Shown one piece after another: positions 32,002 through 43,138 of a DNA stretch of 64,000 nt (within the stretch, counting starts at the first letter, position 1; each line of letters opens with the position of its first letter). The translations under genes and the position numbers were made by a program. The notes beneath the pieces were generated by a model. That model searched no databases and was not told the DNA's origin. It saw only the letters and a list, made by a program, of their open reading frames with translations. The stretch covers positions 1,178,001 to 1,242,000 of the forward strand of contig JAKZZE010000014.1 in assembly GCA_024220505.1 (NCBI GenBank). The letters run 5' to 3'. The stretch comes from Rhizopus arrhizus (lineage: Eukaryota > Mucoromycota > Mucoromycetes > Mucorales > Rhizopodaceae).

Positions 32002-33699
32002 ATGTCAAAATGGTGTGAATTACCGACAGAGATCCTTTTGCAAGTCTTGAAAGAAATCGAAAAAGAAGCTGAAGATACTTTAATATATCTGCAATGTCTA
32101 CTAGTTTGCAGTAATTGGAATAGGATCACTTGCATCCATTTATATAAAACCATTTACGTTAACAGTCATGTAACCCAACGCAAACTCATTCGTTGCTTGA
32201 ACGAGAGCAGACTAGGTCAAATTGTCGAGTGTATGGATTTTTCTGCCTCGTTGTATTTGATAGAAGGCGTTATTCAACAGTTTGCCGAGCTTTGTCCGAA
32301 CGTAAAAAGGATAGAATATTTTCGTGATCCAAAGAGGGATCTTTATGACCAGCTTGCCCAGCACTTTAAAAACTTGGAACAGATCCCGTCTCCTTCAATG
32401 TACGAAGAATCAGAATATATTCATTGTGCGCTACGCTATCAGCATTCACTTAAAGTGCTTTATATTCCTCGAAAGGATCATCCGATGAGTGAAAAAGGAA
32501 AATGGCTGACGCATCAAATCCAGCAGTTTCCGAAATTGCATAGCCTGATCGCACATGATACGACAGCCGGTTTAAGAGACTTTGAGGAAATGATGGATAT
32601 ACGTCAAGTAAAAGAATTTAGGATGTATACAAATGAAGCTATAGATATCGCTCAAGAATGTAATCTCTCGTTCATTAAGCCTTGCTGCAATATTCAAAGC
32701 TTAAACGCTGCAATCGATTTCGATGATGACCTGTTTCCCTACATCATGCAAAGATTCCCAAATTTAAAATACCTTGAAATCAATATTTATTTCCCACGTA
32801 CGACATCAACAAAAATGAAGCAAGTTCGCTATTTTGCTAACCACCTCCAAACGTTTTTGAACTATCTTCAATCTATACCCAAGCACAATATAAAATTCCA
32901 TAGCTCTATTGAGCTATTATCAAACATTATGGAATATACAAACAATGGGAATCTCTCTGTATCCGTCTACAGCGATCCTTCATTTTATCAAGCAGAAGAC
33001 TTAGTTCCTGAAATTTCAATCGAGAAGCATAAAGCATCTCTCAGTTACTCCAGATATTGCGAACGAAGCCATCTGTTTGATATTTGGACTCGATGCTCCA
33101 AACACATCATTCATCTGGATCTCTGCATGACAGTTATAAACAAAAAGGATAAAATCTATCAATCCATCTTGGATGTCTTTGCGACTTGCAAAAGGATCAA
33201 ATCCGTTGAATATACCATTGAATGTGACATGATACTACCCACAGAGCTTGCTAAAACACCATTACACAACCATTCTTTGATAGAACTTTTTTTGAAAGCA
33301 GATTATATTTATCCAGAGACTTATACTATTTATTCACATTGGCTACCAGGGTTAAAGCGTTTGTCGATCGAGATACCCTTCAAATCATGCTCTCAACACA
33401 AGATACCTATGCCACAGACTCACTTGAATTCTCTCAAGCTGGTCTTTCGCGATCCTGTCTATTTACAGTATGGCCTATCGCTTCAAGCATCTGCTTGTGT
33501 TGTACTCAAAATCAGAACAAACGCAGAACGAAAAGTGTATACAATCAGCCAGCAGGATGGACTTGTGGCCATCGAAGAAACAAATATTCCTGTAAGAAAC
33601 ATCCTTTTGACTATTGACGTCTCTTGCCGCTCTATAGGCCATCTTGATCTAATGCTGTTGGATACCCATCTACTAAAGCATTCCTTTTGCTTGAAATAA
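32002..33699 (+). CDS. F-box protein with leucine-rich-repeat-like body
   Basis: A single exon of 565 residues. The N-terminal F-box is clear: ELPTEILLQVLKEI at residues 6-19, then LQCLLVCSNWNRITCIHLYK. The rest is about 500 residues of irregular leucine-rich segments (for example LGQIVECMDFSASLYLIEGV, FPNLKYLEINIYF, LPGLKRLSIEIPF), which resembles the degenerate LRR proteins that form large families in Mucorales. Such proteins act as substrate receptors of SCF (Skp1-Cul1-F-box) ubiquitin ligases; the target is unknown. No intron is needed, and the ATG is the first in frame. A T23 tract (33732-33756) follows the stop by about 30 bp. Confidence 0.85.
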   Translation: MSKWCELPTEILLQVLKEIEKEAEDTLIYLQCLLVCSNWNRITCIHLYKTIYVNSHVTQRKLIRCLNESRLGQIVECMDFSASLYLIEGVIQQFAELCPNVKRIEYFRDPKRDLYDQLAQHFKNLEQIPSPSMYEESEYIHCALRYQHSLKVLYIPRKDHPMSEKGKWLTHQIQQFPKLHSLIAHDTTAGLRDFEEMMDIRQVKEFRMYTNEAIDIAQECNLSFIKPCCNIQSLNAAIDFDDDLFPYIMQRFPNLKYLEINIYFPRTTSTKMKQVRYFANHLQTFLNYLQSIPKHNIKFHSSIELLSNIMEYTNNGNLSVSVYSDPSFYQAEDLVPEISIEKHKASLSYSRYCERSHLFDIWTRCSKHIIHLDLCMTVINKKDKIYQSILDVFATCKRIKSVEYTIECDMILPTELAKTPLHNHSLIELFLKADYIYPETYTIYSHWLPGLKRLSIEIPFKSCSQHKIPMPQTHLNSLKLVFRDPVYLQYGLSLQASACVVLKIRTNAERKVYTISQQDGLVAIEETNIPVRNILLTIDVSCRSIGHLDLMLLDTHLLKHSFCLK

Positions 33700-33726
33700 A
33701 TCTTTATCTTTATTTCTCCCTCCTCC

Positions 33727-33757
<31 letters not shown>

Positions 33758-34523
33758 GTATATCTAAGATCATGGCTGCACACCAATTCAAACCTATATA
33801 GCCGTACCAACATGTTTGTCATAACCGTGTGTTTTTTCTAATGAAGCCAAGTTTTATCAAAATTCTTTTTTGTGTGTCTATTGTATGGACAGGTCCATGC
33901 TAAGTCTTCTTTTGAACAATGATGTGTTTAAAAATGATGATATTCTACTTTTTTCCGAAGGATGAGGTGACAGGCAGAGAAGTTTAGTTGAATTTTGTTT
34001 ATCTATACACTAATAGAATAAAATTTGTGTAATGAAATTTATCATGCTCTATTGGAGAGTTCAGGGACAAAAAGCCCCATACGCATATTTTTAATTCAAT
34101 AAAAGGAATTAAATGACGCACTTTTTGTTATGATATGTATTAATCTAGCTTTTGGTTTGTTGTATCGTGTCTATATAATTATATTTTGAAACTAGTTGTA
34201 AAGTAAAGCATTTAATAAAGAGGTAAAATAAAAAGAATTGCTTAGAACTTGTTTGCAAGCAATACATGGGTTGTGGCTTATTTTAAGGTTTTGGTATATA
34301 ATAAACCACTGGATATCTGCTAGATGATTCATAACAATACAGATCGAAATTGAGGAGAAATGCAAACAAGCTGAGCCTGCATGTCATCGAATTGGTTAAA
34401 AAAACGAGCGGGCTTTTAAATAAGTAGTCACAGCAATTGGAGAGAGAAAGAAAAAGTAAAAATTTAGAAAATGGTGCACTCCAATTACAGCTGACACAAG
34501 AAAAAAAAAAAAAAGAGCGTAGA
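33700..34523. other. Intergenic region with poly(T) tract
   Basis: About 820 bp between the F-box gene and the GLTSCR1-domain gene, both on the plus strand. It includes the long T run just after the F-box stop and A14 and A16 runs near the next start. Hydrophobic minus-strand ORFs near 34283-34608 are translations of homopolymers, not genes. Confidence 0.55.
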
Positions 34524-36040
34524 ATGGAGAATATATACAAACCACAAGTAAAAAAAAAAAAAAAAAGTTTTCTGCCTTCATATTTTTGAGCTCCCTTTTT
34601 ATTGACATTTTTTTTTTTTTACAAAACGACCATAGTCTGACATCAGTTCCCCAACCTCATCCACATCGTCTGTGATAAATAATGAAGGCGAACAAATAAT
34701 TACAGAACTTATTTTAGCTGGTGTCAAAGTGCTTATGGTTCGTAAGAGGGATCAAATAGTTTACAAATTACCAGACAATGTACAACTTTCATCGATAAGT
34801 GAAGAACAACGCAAGAGGCTGATGGAAGAAATCCAATCTCTCCATGCGGCCACTATGCTTGCAGCACAACAGCAAGTGAACGTTCCTTTTGATCACAGCA
34901 ACAAACCGATTGCGCCCAAGACAGAAGCGTTGGTGTTGAACACACCTCCACAGCCTACAGCAGCCGAGGCCGATGCGATCAAAGAGACAGCGCGCAAGTT
35001 GAGAGAAGAACTTGAACAGCAACAACAGCTGATGCTGCAGCAGCAACGGTATCAGCAAGAGATGAAACGAAACACGAGCAGCTATGAATCGTCATCACCA
35101 CCGGATAACAAGAGTCCTCGAAGGTATATCAAGACTGGGAAATACTCCAAAAAGAAAGCTCAGCAGCAGTCATCCAATCCACCCGGTCCGATGCCACCAT
35201 TCAATCCACAGCAACTCACAGCCCTTCAACAATCCCTTCAGACCGCGAGCGGTAGCATGATCAGCGCAAACCACAGTCATCCCAGCTCGGTTCCTTCGAC
35301 ACCGACCTCGAGTTCATTCACGCCATCGCAGCCGCCTATCGGACCAAAGCCTCTGACAGAACCCGCTGCGATCAAGCCAACCGTCAGCAAGTTGACTCAA
35401 CCCTTGCCTGATTCCATCTTATCCAAGCGTTTACCTGAAGAAGAATTTCAGCACCGTGATATCAAGAGAAGGTATACATCTACTCCATTTTCTATCCTTC
35501 TTATTTTTATTCCTTGATTAGGTTTCTGGAAACGCTTTCAAAAGATCATGTTTCAGTCACTACACCAGACTATCAAACACCTTTTCGGTCTATGAAAGAT
35601 GTCATCGATCGGCTATTGCCTTATCATGTCTATCAGTATCCAAAGATGGATTTGGATGCAAATAAAGTATCACTTGAACTTCAAGGTACATTTTATTACA
35701 TGTAGACAGGTCACTGAAAAATTTCAAAGATACAGCCATCCTCGACATCTTCAAATGTCAATCCGAGTTATTTGAAAAGCATCAAGCATTGACCGAAAGA
35801 TTAGAAAAGGTACGCATAAAAACAGTTGGACCTTGGGGCTCATGCGCTGTATAGAGCGATGAAACGTTATCGATGAAAATTCTGATTGGAAGACAAATCA
35901 CAGCAGATCAAAGGCAGAAGATGATGGAAGAGCAAGTAGCTCAAGCCGCTTTTCGTAAAGAACAACAACGTATTCAAGCTGAACAAGCCCAATTTGCTGC
36001 GTTCATTGGATCAGGATTTGATACGATGGGCATGTTTTAA
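34524..36040 (+). CDS. GLTSCR1/BICRA-domain protein (candidate SWI/SNF-associated subunit)
   Basis: Exons 34524-34547, 34636-35471, 35522-35685, 35730-35809 and 35855-36040 give 429 residues. The key domain follows the long second exon: RRFLETLSKDHVSVTTPDYQ, TPFRSMKDVIDRLLPYHVYQ and then DTAILDIFKCQSELFEKHQA, matching the GLTSCR1 conserved domain (PDY-TPF-S---D---RLLPYHV-Q). In animals this domain anchors GLTSCR1/BICRA in the non-canonical BAF remodeller. The region before it is rich in Gln, Pro and Ser and looks disordered; the C terminus is a charged helix (MMEEQVAQAAFRKEQQRIQA). The first coding exon (MENIYKPQ) is the least certain part. The intron at 35686 must end at 35729, because a nearer acceptor would leave only 20 bp. 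Confidence 0.75.
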
Positions 36041-36608
36041 GAATAAAGCATAGTGTATGTTTGAAAAGAAAGAATTTGACTTTTTTTTTGTTGTAAAGGA
36101 AATAGATTCATTTTGTTGACAAATGAGAAGAAAATGAGGGTTGGGAACAAGTGGATTGTTGCAATAAAAGATAATCATATGTTATTTATATTTTACAAGA
36201 CCGCAGTGGGCGCATAATGTCTTGTAGACATCGCTTCTTCCGGATTAGATCAAAAGGAAGAATAGAAAGAAGCTAAAAAACTCTTTAGGATCAAGGGTAA
36301 AAATGAACGGAAAGGAAGAGAGTAAGAAGAGAATTAGGTGGACAACCACTAGTGAGAATTTTGAAAGGAGTTTGTTTTTCCCTGCTCGTCGTTTGGTCAG
36401 ATCATCCGGTAAGAATTCCAGACATATTTTTTTTAAAAAAGTTCTTGTCGATTGATTCAGTAAACGGAAAACAACATTTTCATAAAACTGCCTTGGTGAG
36501 TTTGCACCACTGCCATCGACTATTTGACTGTTTAAGGAACGGAAAGATAATCATACACTCTTTTCAGAATTTTGTTTTTATAGAAGGTGTTTATTTGAGT
36601 ACTGCCAC
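36041..36608. other. Gene-free gap
   Basis: 3' region of the GLTSCR1-domain gene and spacer. Plus-strand ORF 36352-36612 has no recognisable family. Confidence 0.45.
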
Positions 36609-37375
36609 TTGACGTGCACTATTTACATTACTAAAGTTTTGATTAAAGGACAGGAGCTCCAGCAACTTCAGGCGGACTTAGCTACTGTGCATGCTGAGAT
36701 ACCCAGGTTACAACAAGAGAATGCTTTCTTACGGAAACAACTTGCTCCGAAGCCATCAACCGCAGACATTCCACCTTCTCCATCTGGATGCTCTACATCA
36801 CCAACTGTTTCCTCCCTCCCTCTTCGCCTAAGATCGCTAAGCCTGAACACAACAATTCTCAACCTAGCCTGAGTGTTATTGCCAGGCAATTTTCTTCATG
36901 TGCTGAACCAACAGGCTTTAAACCCATCCATGGACCTGTTCGATGCCGCCTCCCTCTACAACAATTATGCTCTAACCTTTGTTGATTACGCATCAGCACC
37001 CGTCTAACTCTGGATATTCATGATCCAGATAGACATTTGATCAGCTTTCTTATCCATGTTGGCTATGGACCTGAGCTTCGTTCACAACTGAGCAAACCCA
37101 ATACCACAGTCAGTGACAATTTCGATCCTTCAATCACTCGCGATCCTACTCTCGTCAATGAATCCGTTGACAGTAAAGTCCAACGTGCTCGCAAAAGCAT
37201 TCCCTCTAACGAGCCTGCATCGCCCTGCAACGGTTGAAGACTCCCATTTACACTGATGTTATCAGCTTCTTTGTCCAGTCTGGCCTTATTAACCTCGAAT
37301 ATTTGGCGTCTTATGACCTTGTCTCACCATACAAGTACTACACAGGACATATCCTTGACCATGTATAGCTTCCGT
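36609..37375 (+). pseudogene. Frameshifted coiled-coil protein relic, gag/LINE-ORF1-like
   Basis: Broken frames encode a leucine-rich coiled coil (LQQLQADLATVHAEIPRLQQ), a Pro/Ser-rich linker, then MDLFDAASLYNNYALTFVDY, LTLDIHDPDRHLISFLIHVG and FFVQSGLINLEYLASYDLV. One frameshift lies at about 36995 (in CACCCGTCTAAC) and another near 37205. The arrangement resembles ORF1/gag-like proteins of fungal retroelements, but I cannot name the element and see no reverse transcriptase nearby. Part of it is duplicated in inverted orientation. Confidence 0.45.
36908..37201 (+). repeat. 294-bp inverted duplication, left arm
   Basis: The arm matches the reverse complement of 38251-38544, with no differences that I noticed over 294 bp. 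Both copies share the same frameshift in the relic ORF, and the arms are separated by 1,049 bp. Confidence 0.9.
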
Positions 37376-38250
37376 AGATAAATGTCGAATGTGTCCACCC
37401 AACCGATTGTGCCATCTTTTATGAGCCTAGCTATCTACTTTACACAGCAGATCCGCCTATATCATCATCCCAACTCAGGGAAAAGATTCCCCCAGATCTC
37501 ACACTGATGTCTATGACACGTCTTTTCCTCCTTACCCGTTCACTTTCTTTTTTTACTTTTTTGCCCATGCTCCCAAAAGGAATTTTTTAGCTTCTTTTAC
37601 ATTTTTGCTGATCTGGCTTGGTCAATTATAATGCCCTGAAACACCGCATACTCATTTCAGCCTTTAAATAAGAGTGCAATTTAACCTATAATAGTTTTAA
37701 ATTAAGAAAAAAAAATCTGTCTCGTCTCTTTTTTCAACCTCAACTTTACCTTGTCCTTTATCTTGTCCTTATTACAATAACAAGAAAACAAGCCATGTGT
37801 ATGTTGTACTGCGAGCCATACGACAACATTCGCACTACTGAGCTAATAAAATGCATTGAAGATATCGATCTTGGCATTTGCTATAGAGACAATTCCACAA
37901 GCCCGATTGTATTATCCGTACGACCAATCGACAAAAATAGAAGATGTCAAAACAAAGGCACAATCAAGACAACTTGACCAGCTGAAGCAAATAAACAGAA
38001 GATGTATTTGTTTATGTTTTGAGTACTTTTATTTGCTTCATAGACAACAAAGCCCAAGTCATTAATTTTTTTAACATTGTGTATCTACCTTCCAATACTA
38101 AAAGCAATGAAATATGTGAAGCTAGAAGCTTATCAGTAAATGAAGAATTCAGTGCTTTACTGCGAATAACCAACATCCATGATGCTAAGAATGTCCTTGG
38201 GTTCAGCAAGTGGTGCTCATCCAAAGAAATAAAAAAAAAAATAACAGAAA
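37202..38250. other. Spacer of the inverted duplication
   Basis: It begins with the rest of the gag-like relic (to about 37375), then noncoding A+T-rich DNA. Short ORFs at 37795-38297 overlap on both strands and I do not recognise them. Confidence 0.45.
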
Positions 38251-38544
38251 AATGCTTTTGCGAGCACGTTGGACTTTACTGTCAACGGATTCATTGACGA
38301 GAGTAGGATCGCGAGTGATTGAAGGATCGAAATTGTCACTGACTGTGGTATTGGGTTTGCTCAGTTGTGAACGAAGCTCAGGTCCATAGCCAACATGGAT
38401 AAGAAAGCTGATCAAATGTCTATCTGGATCATGAATATCCAGAGTTAGACGGGTGCTGATGCGTAATCAACAAAGGTTAGAGCATAATTGTTGTAGAGGG
38501 AGGCGGCATCGAACAGGTCCATGGATGGGTTTAAAGCCTGTTGG
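38251..38544 (-). repeat. 294-bp inverted duplication, right arm
   Basis: Reverse-complement partner of 36908-37201. Sequence identity ends abruptly on both sides (at AATGC, 38251, and TTGG, 38544). The arm carries only the middle of the relic ORF. Confidence 0.9.
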
Positions 38545-38790
38545 AGTTTGCTTGCTGTTGTGGTGCATAACGTGGACTTTCAAATAAGACAAAGGTCTAT
38601 CGAAAGTGATGGTAAGCGGAAAGAAATCCTAGAGATAGGATATATTGAACTAATTATAAATAAAATGATTGAAATATTATACACTCTTTTCAGCCATTTT
38701 TCTAAAGTAATCTTTGCTAAAATAAAAATCTCTTTAGTCAACTTCATCATATAAATTAGCCAAGTTGTACTAATTCAGAGTAACTCTTTA

Positions 38791-40170
38791 TTAAATAGGC
38801 TTTCTATTCAAGCAGTCTTCGAACCTTGCCATGGTGTATCTACAAAATCCTTCAAGTTCACTCCAAAGAATACTATTGTATGCATCATGTATTCTTGAGG
38901 ATAACGTCTCTTTTTGCAAGAGCCCTTCCCTTTTCAATTTGCTCTTACAAACAGACCAAAGCTGATCAATAGGATTCAGCTCAGGGGAATATGGAGGAAG
39001 ATGTATACAGCCCTATCATCTCTTTTTCAATGTCAGCGTTCTTATGAATGGGCGGGTGATCCAATACTATGCAGCAATCTTTGACCTCCTTGTGCTTGTC
39101 TAAAGCATCTATAGTGTCGCCTGTGAAATAGTGGCTTGTGACAGTACCGTCCCTATTTTGAGTGTTGGTTACCACTTCACCGTCTTCAGCCTTTCTCTTC
39201 TTATGTTGATGAACGGCCCTCTTACTTTCACGTCAACAACGCCATACGGAGAAATTGCCCCAAGTAGGGTCATGGTCTTTGCTCTTGTCTTGGGTAGGAC
39301 TACTTTGACAAGACTATCTATTTTAGACCAAGCTCACGGTTCTTTTCATAGGAAAAGCAGCTTTATCGATAAATAGGCAGTTACTGAGATCGTCTGTACC
39401 GGTCTCCATCTATTTTTTAATCCATTCGTATCTTCTTTTGATGTTCTCACGTGAGCTTCTTTCACTGCATGGAATAGGCATGTTATATCTCTCGATTAAT
39501 AAAACCAACAAATAAGCCAAACAATCGTCGAATCTCTTGAAGCTCTTTATTGAGTAGTAATGAGAGAGAGAGCCCATGCAATGCAAATTATGTCTTTGAA
39601 TGTAATAATGTAGTTTAGGGTCCGAGGTAGTACGGTGTAAATTGTGTGGGCTGTTTATCGTACATAGCACAAAGTACTCTATGTGATATACAGCCAAATT
39701 ATTAATTTGAAAATCTTTTGATCTCACATGACATCAAGGAAATTATGAAGGTCAACGCGACACACTGAATGGAAGTGTGCCTTCTTCAAGCTGATTCTGC
39801 ATTCCTCTTTCATGAAATCATAACTGCAGTTTTAGAGATGCTCAGGTCCGTAAATTGAGTTAATAAGCCATTATTACATCTAATGTCAATGATGAATATG
39901 CGGTCAACTAAAAATATCTTGTGCTTCTCGCCTAAAGTGGGTGGTCTTCCAACAGGATTCATAAAAGTTTTTCGCTGAATAATGTCTTGTAGATCTTTAT
40001 CGTACCCGCTCCTGGGCCGTCTGCGCAGACATACCTAGCTTCCTTGCGTCTTGGGCTACTTTCAGACCCTACTTCATAAACTAGCACAGAGAAATGTTCT
40101 TTCACCTCGTCCGAGGATTTTCTGTAAGCATGTCTTCCCAGTTGAATGAACCTCGACTCGTGAAGCATGC
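38791..40170 (-). pseudogene. Mucoralean DDE_3 (Tc1/mariner superfamily) transposase relic
   Basis: Traceable from the N terminus (HESRFIQLGRHAYRKSSDEV near 40165) through NIKRRYEWIKKW and the first catalytic region NCLFIDKAAF. Next come the Lys-rich spacer and DGTVTSHYFTGDTIDALDKH, then IVLDHPPIHKNADIEKE for the second aspartate and ELNPIDQLWSVCKSKLKREG for the third acidic position, ending CLNRKPI at 38791. Several frameshifts and stops interrupt it. Changes such as LDHPPIH for the usual MDNAPIH, and KAAF for EAAF, show loss of catalytic residues. Same family as the relics at 12.4 and 62.9 kb. Confidence 0.82.
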
Positions 40171-41020
40171 TCAAGCTTTTCTTCTTAACATCTGCTTCTC
40201 GGGAGGCTTCAAGTCAATGTACTGATCATCATTCGTCACGCTATCGAGTAAATCACTTTCCATTTCGGTCATCACTGTCTTTCCATTCTCTCCCACAAAA
40301 TTCCCAAGGCCGTCTTCATACTCCTAAGAATAGTGAAACACAGTAGAAAGCAGCAAGAGTACTACGAAATGGGCGAGTTGACATGTTGGGCAAAAAGGAG
40401 GGTTTCATTTTCTTTATCAAAGGCTGCCACTGGAAATGGGTTCATTGTCCTTTTAAATTCAGCAAATTCTATTCGAAAAGAATGTGCAGTGTGTCACAAG
40501 AAGCAGCTTGATTGAACTCACTGTTGCTCATAACTCAATCTGATCACTTTCGACGGATGCAATCACAGAGTGACCTTATGCTTTGCGTTGGTGGTGTGTG
40601 TATCATGTTGATGACCACTCTGTGAAGTCCTTGGAGTCAAGCCAGGATATCTCTGACTTTTTTGTGAAATATGATTATAAACTGACTCGACCTGTTTGCT
40701 CCCGAAAAAAGCAAATCAATGAAACATGTCATTTTTTTATGTGACGCGTTATTGATGATAAAAATACTCTTTTCAAATGATGATAATGGAAATACTAGAA
40801 CTTAAAAGACTTTCCTTTTCTAGATAAAGTGACCTTTACCGAGTTACACCATCAACGCTTGGTGTAAATTACGCGCTCCTCCAATCCGAGAGATTTTATA
40901 AAGCGATCGTCCACAGCATCAGATCATTTCAGCAAGGTAACACGAACCTCATTCTTTTTCGGAACTTGTATGATTCCAACAAGAGAAAATGTAATAATTT
41001 ATAAACAAAGATGAATAAGA
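40171..41020. other. Gene-free gap before CotH
   Basis: Moderately A+T-rich sequence with a 60-residue ORF (40333-40515) that I do not recognise. It probably contains the 3' untranslated region of CotH and remains of the transposon's 5' part. Confidence 0.45.
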
Positions 41021-43138
41021 TTAAAAGTTCAAAGACAAGACGGCGAGGGTGAAGAAAAGGGTAGCGAAAGAAACCGAGTGGACAGAGACAGCCAGAGAGG
41101 TGTGCTGGGTCGCGGTGTTTGTACCGTTCGAGGCACCATCGGTCGTACGGTTGTTTCCAGAACCGGTACTGATCGTCGTACCATTACTGCTGACCACATT
41201 CCCACTGGCATCCAAGTGAGAGCCAGCGGTGTAAGCAGGCAGAGGAGGCAGGTCATCGTTGTCTTGGAAATTCAGCTGTCGAGTCAAGGCAGCCGAACGT
41301 TGAGAGACCCACTGATGGATGGAGGCGGTGCTGTTGCCCAGCAGACCGTCTTGGAAATCTTGAAGGGTAAAGGTGGTCTTGGTGCCAGGCGATCGGCCGG
41401 GGATCTGACGTGTCCAGACAATGTCCTCCTTCAGCATCTCGGACCAGGCCTGGAGACGAGGGTCGACGACGGAAGGCTTAAAGAAGCGCTTGACGATCGT
41501 CTTGAGGGTGTTTTCGAATTGGTTCTTGTAATACGTATTGTTCAAGAACACGGTCACCAGTGGACGTGGGGCTCCAGGACGAGAGTAGTTTTCATAGGCC
41601 ACCGTGCCCAGGCTCGCGTCTTCGATGCCATTGCCATAGGTCTCATCAAAGTCGTAGGTGATCAAGGTCCACTTCTTGGTCTGCAGGTCTTGGTTCAGAT
41701 AGTAATTGCTGGCCTGGTACCAGAATCCGTCCCAGGAGCCAATGAGGAAATTGATGGCCATGTGGATCAGTGTGTGTTGGGGGCTATCGATCAAGTTTGC
41801 AATGCTGCCCGGATGCTGAGCGTCCGTCGCGTCCTGGGCATTCACCTGGCTTAATTGTTTGGTGAATTCCATAATGTGTTGCTGGCTATTGTTTTTCGAA
41901 ATCGTCACATCTTCTCCTTTATCGGCCAGTTTGTATAAATCTTCACTGTACTTTGTCAAATCGTCACCTTGATAGACCAAGTTACCCTCTTGTGTTTCAC
42001 TCAACGCATTTCCCTTATAAGTCACACCTGCAGGTTCAAAAAAAAAGGGGGGGGGGGAAACAAAGGTGAGTAAAGTTCGAGGGATAAGGCAAAAACCAAA
42101 AGAGAGGGGGGAACGTCAGACAACGCCTCCTCCTTTTTTGGTCCTTCCGTATCACTTACCGGTGTTGGTTGATTTCCAATTGCCGCCGTGAAGGATGTTG
42201 TCGATCAGATGAGTGGAAGCATCATCCATCATCAGGAAAAGACCATAGGCTTCGTTATTGATAAACACACGAGCCCAAGAAGCAGACAGGGTGGCAGCAC
42301 CAGAAGCAGCAAGCATGTCCAGTACTAATTTTTCACGACTATTTTCAGGGACAGAGGGGGAAAAGAAGGATGAGGATCGAGTTTTTTTAAAGGGCCTTGA
42401 TCACTTACACAAACGTAGCATCTGTTTCTTCCGCACGAAGTTTCAAAGCCGTTCTGCCAAACAAGAGACTCTTTGAGGCATTCTTTGGGTTGTACTTGTC
42501 GAGTTCGATAGCCCAAGATTGTTTACTAAAGTCTTTGGTGGATTGACCACTGGTGCTGAGACCTGCATTTTGAAAGGTGAACACTTCCTTGCTGCTGATA
42601 TAAGCCAATTGAGAGACTTGGGCATCATCTAATTTGGCAGTAGGGTTTTGATTGAAAGCATCGAGTTGGGTTGCATTGACGGTCATGATGATGGTAGCAA
42701 TCTCGTTGGATTGGTTCATGTTGGTCATCAGAGCTAAATAGAATCGGGTGAGTGATGGAAGGGGGATGTTTTGAGCTTACTTGGATAGATTGGATTGAAT
42801 GCTTGAGGAAGTCCAGGCACGTTATAGACAGTTTTGGTACGATTGAAGAATTCGTTGCCAGTAGAGGTCACACCGTCTGCCAGTTGACGCTGGGTTGACT
42901 CGGCCGTCTGGGTTTGTCCATCGATCATGACATATTGATAGCTTGAACCAAAAGGGGCCGTGCCAGAAAAGATGTTGGGATGAACCGAACTCTTTGAGAG
43001 TTGAACCACTTTGCCACCCACAGAGACACCCACATTTTGATTTCCAGAAGGAAAGGCAATCACAGAATATTGTACATCGGCAGCTAAAGCACCTGAAAAT
43101 GCTAAAGTGACCAAAGTGGAAATGGTCAATACTTTCAT
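41021..43138 (-). CDS. CotH-family spore-coat kinase, secreted and GPI-anchored
   Basis: Exons (minus) 43138-42781, 42733-42409, 42338-42160 and 42027-41021 give 622 residues, with consistent phases. The protein starts with a signal peptide (MKVLTISTLVTLAFSGALA). The CotH atypical-kinase domain follows (DMLAASGAATLSASWARVFI, AYGLFLMMDDASTHLI, TLIHMAINFLIGSWDGFWYQ, TLITYDFDETYG). A Ser/Thr/Asn-rich region and a hydrophobic tail (FATLFFTLAVLSLNF) suggest a GPI anchor. CotH proteins are surface kinases of spores. The family is expanded in Mucorales, where some members act in host-cell contact; which paralogue group this one belongs to cannot be decided by eye. Codon use in the last exon is noticeably more G+C-rich than its neighbours. 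The third intron contains a long G-run (C-run on the coding strand). Confidence 0.93.

Noticed and set aside
35686..35705. 20-bp intron in the GLTSCR1-domain gene
   Set aside because: Below the spliceosomal minimum; the acceptor at 35729 gives 44 bp and keeps phase.
41078..41854. 258-residue plus-strand ORF opposite CotH
   Set aside because: Antisense shadow of the G+C-rich CotH exon, full of Arg/Val/Gly as expected from the opposite strand of a coding exon.
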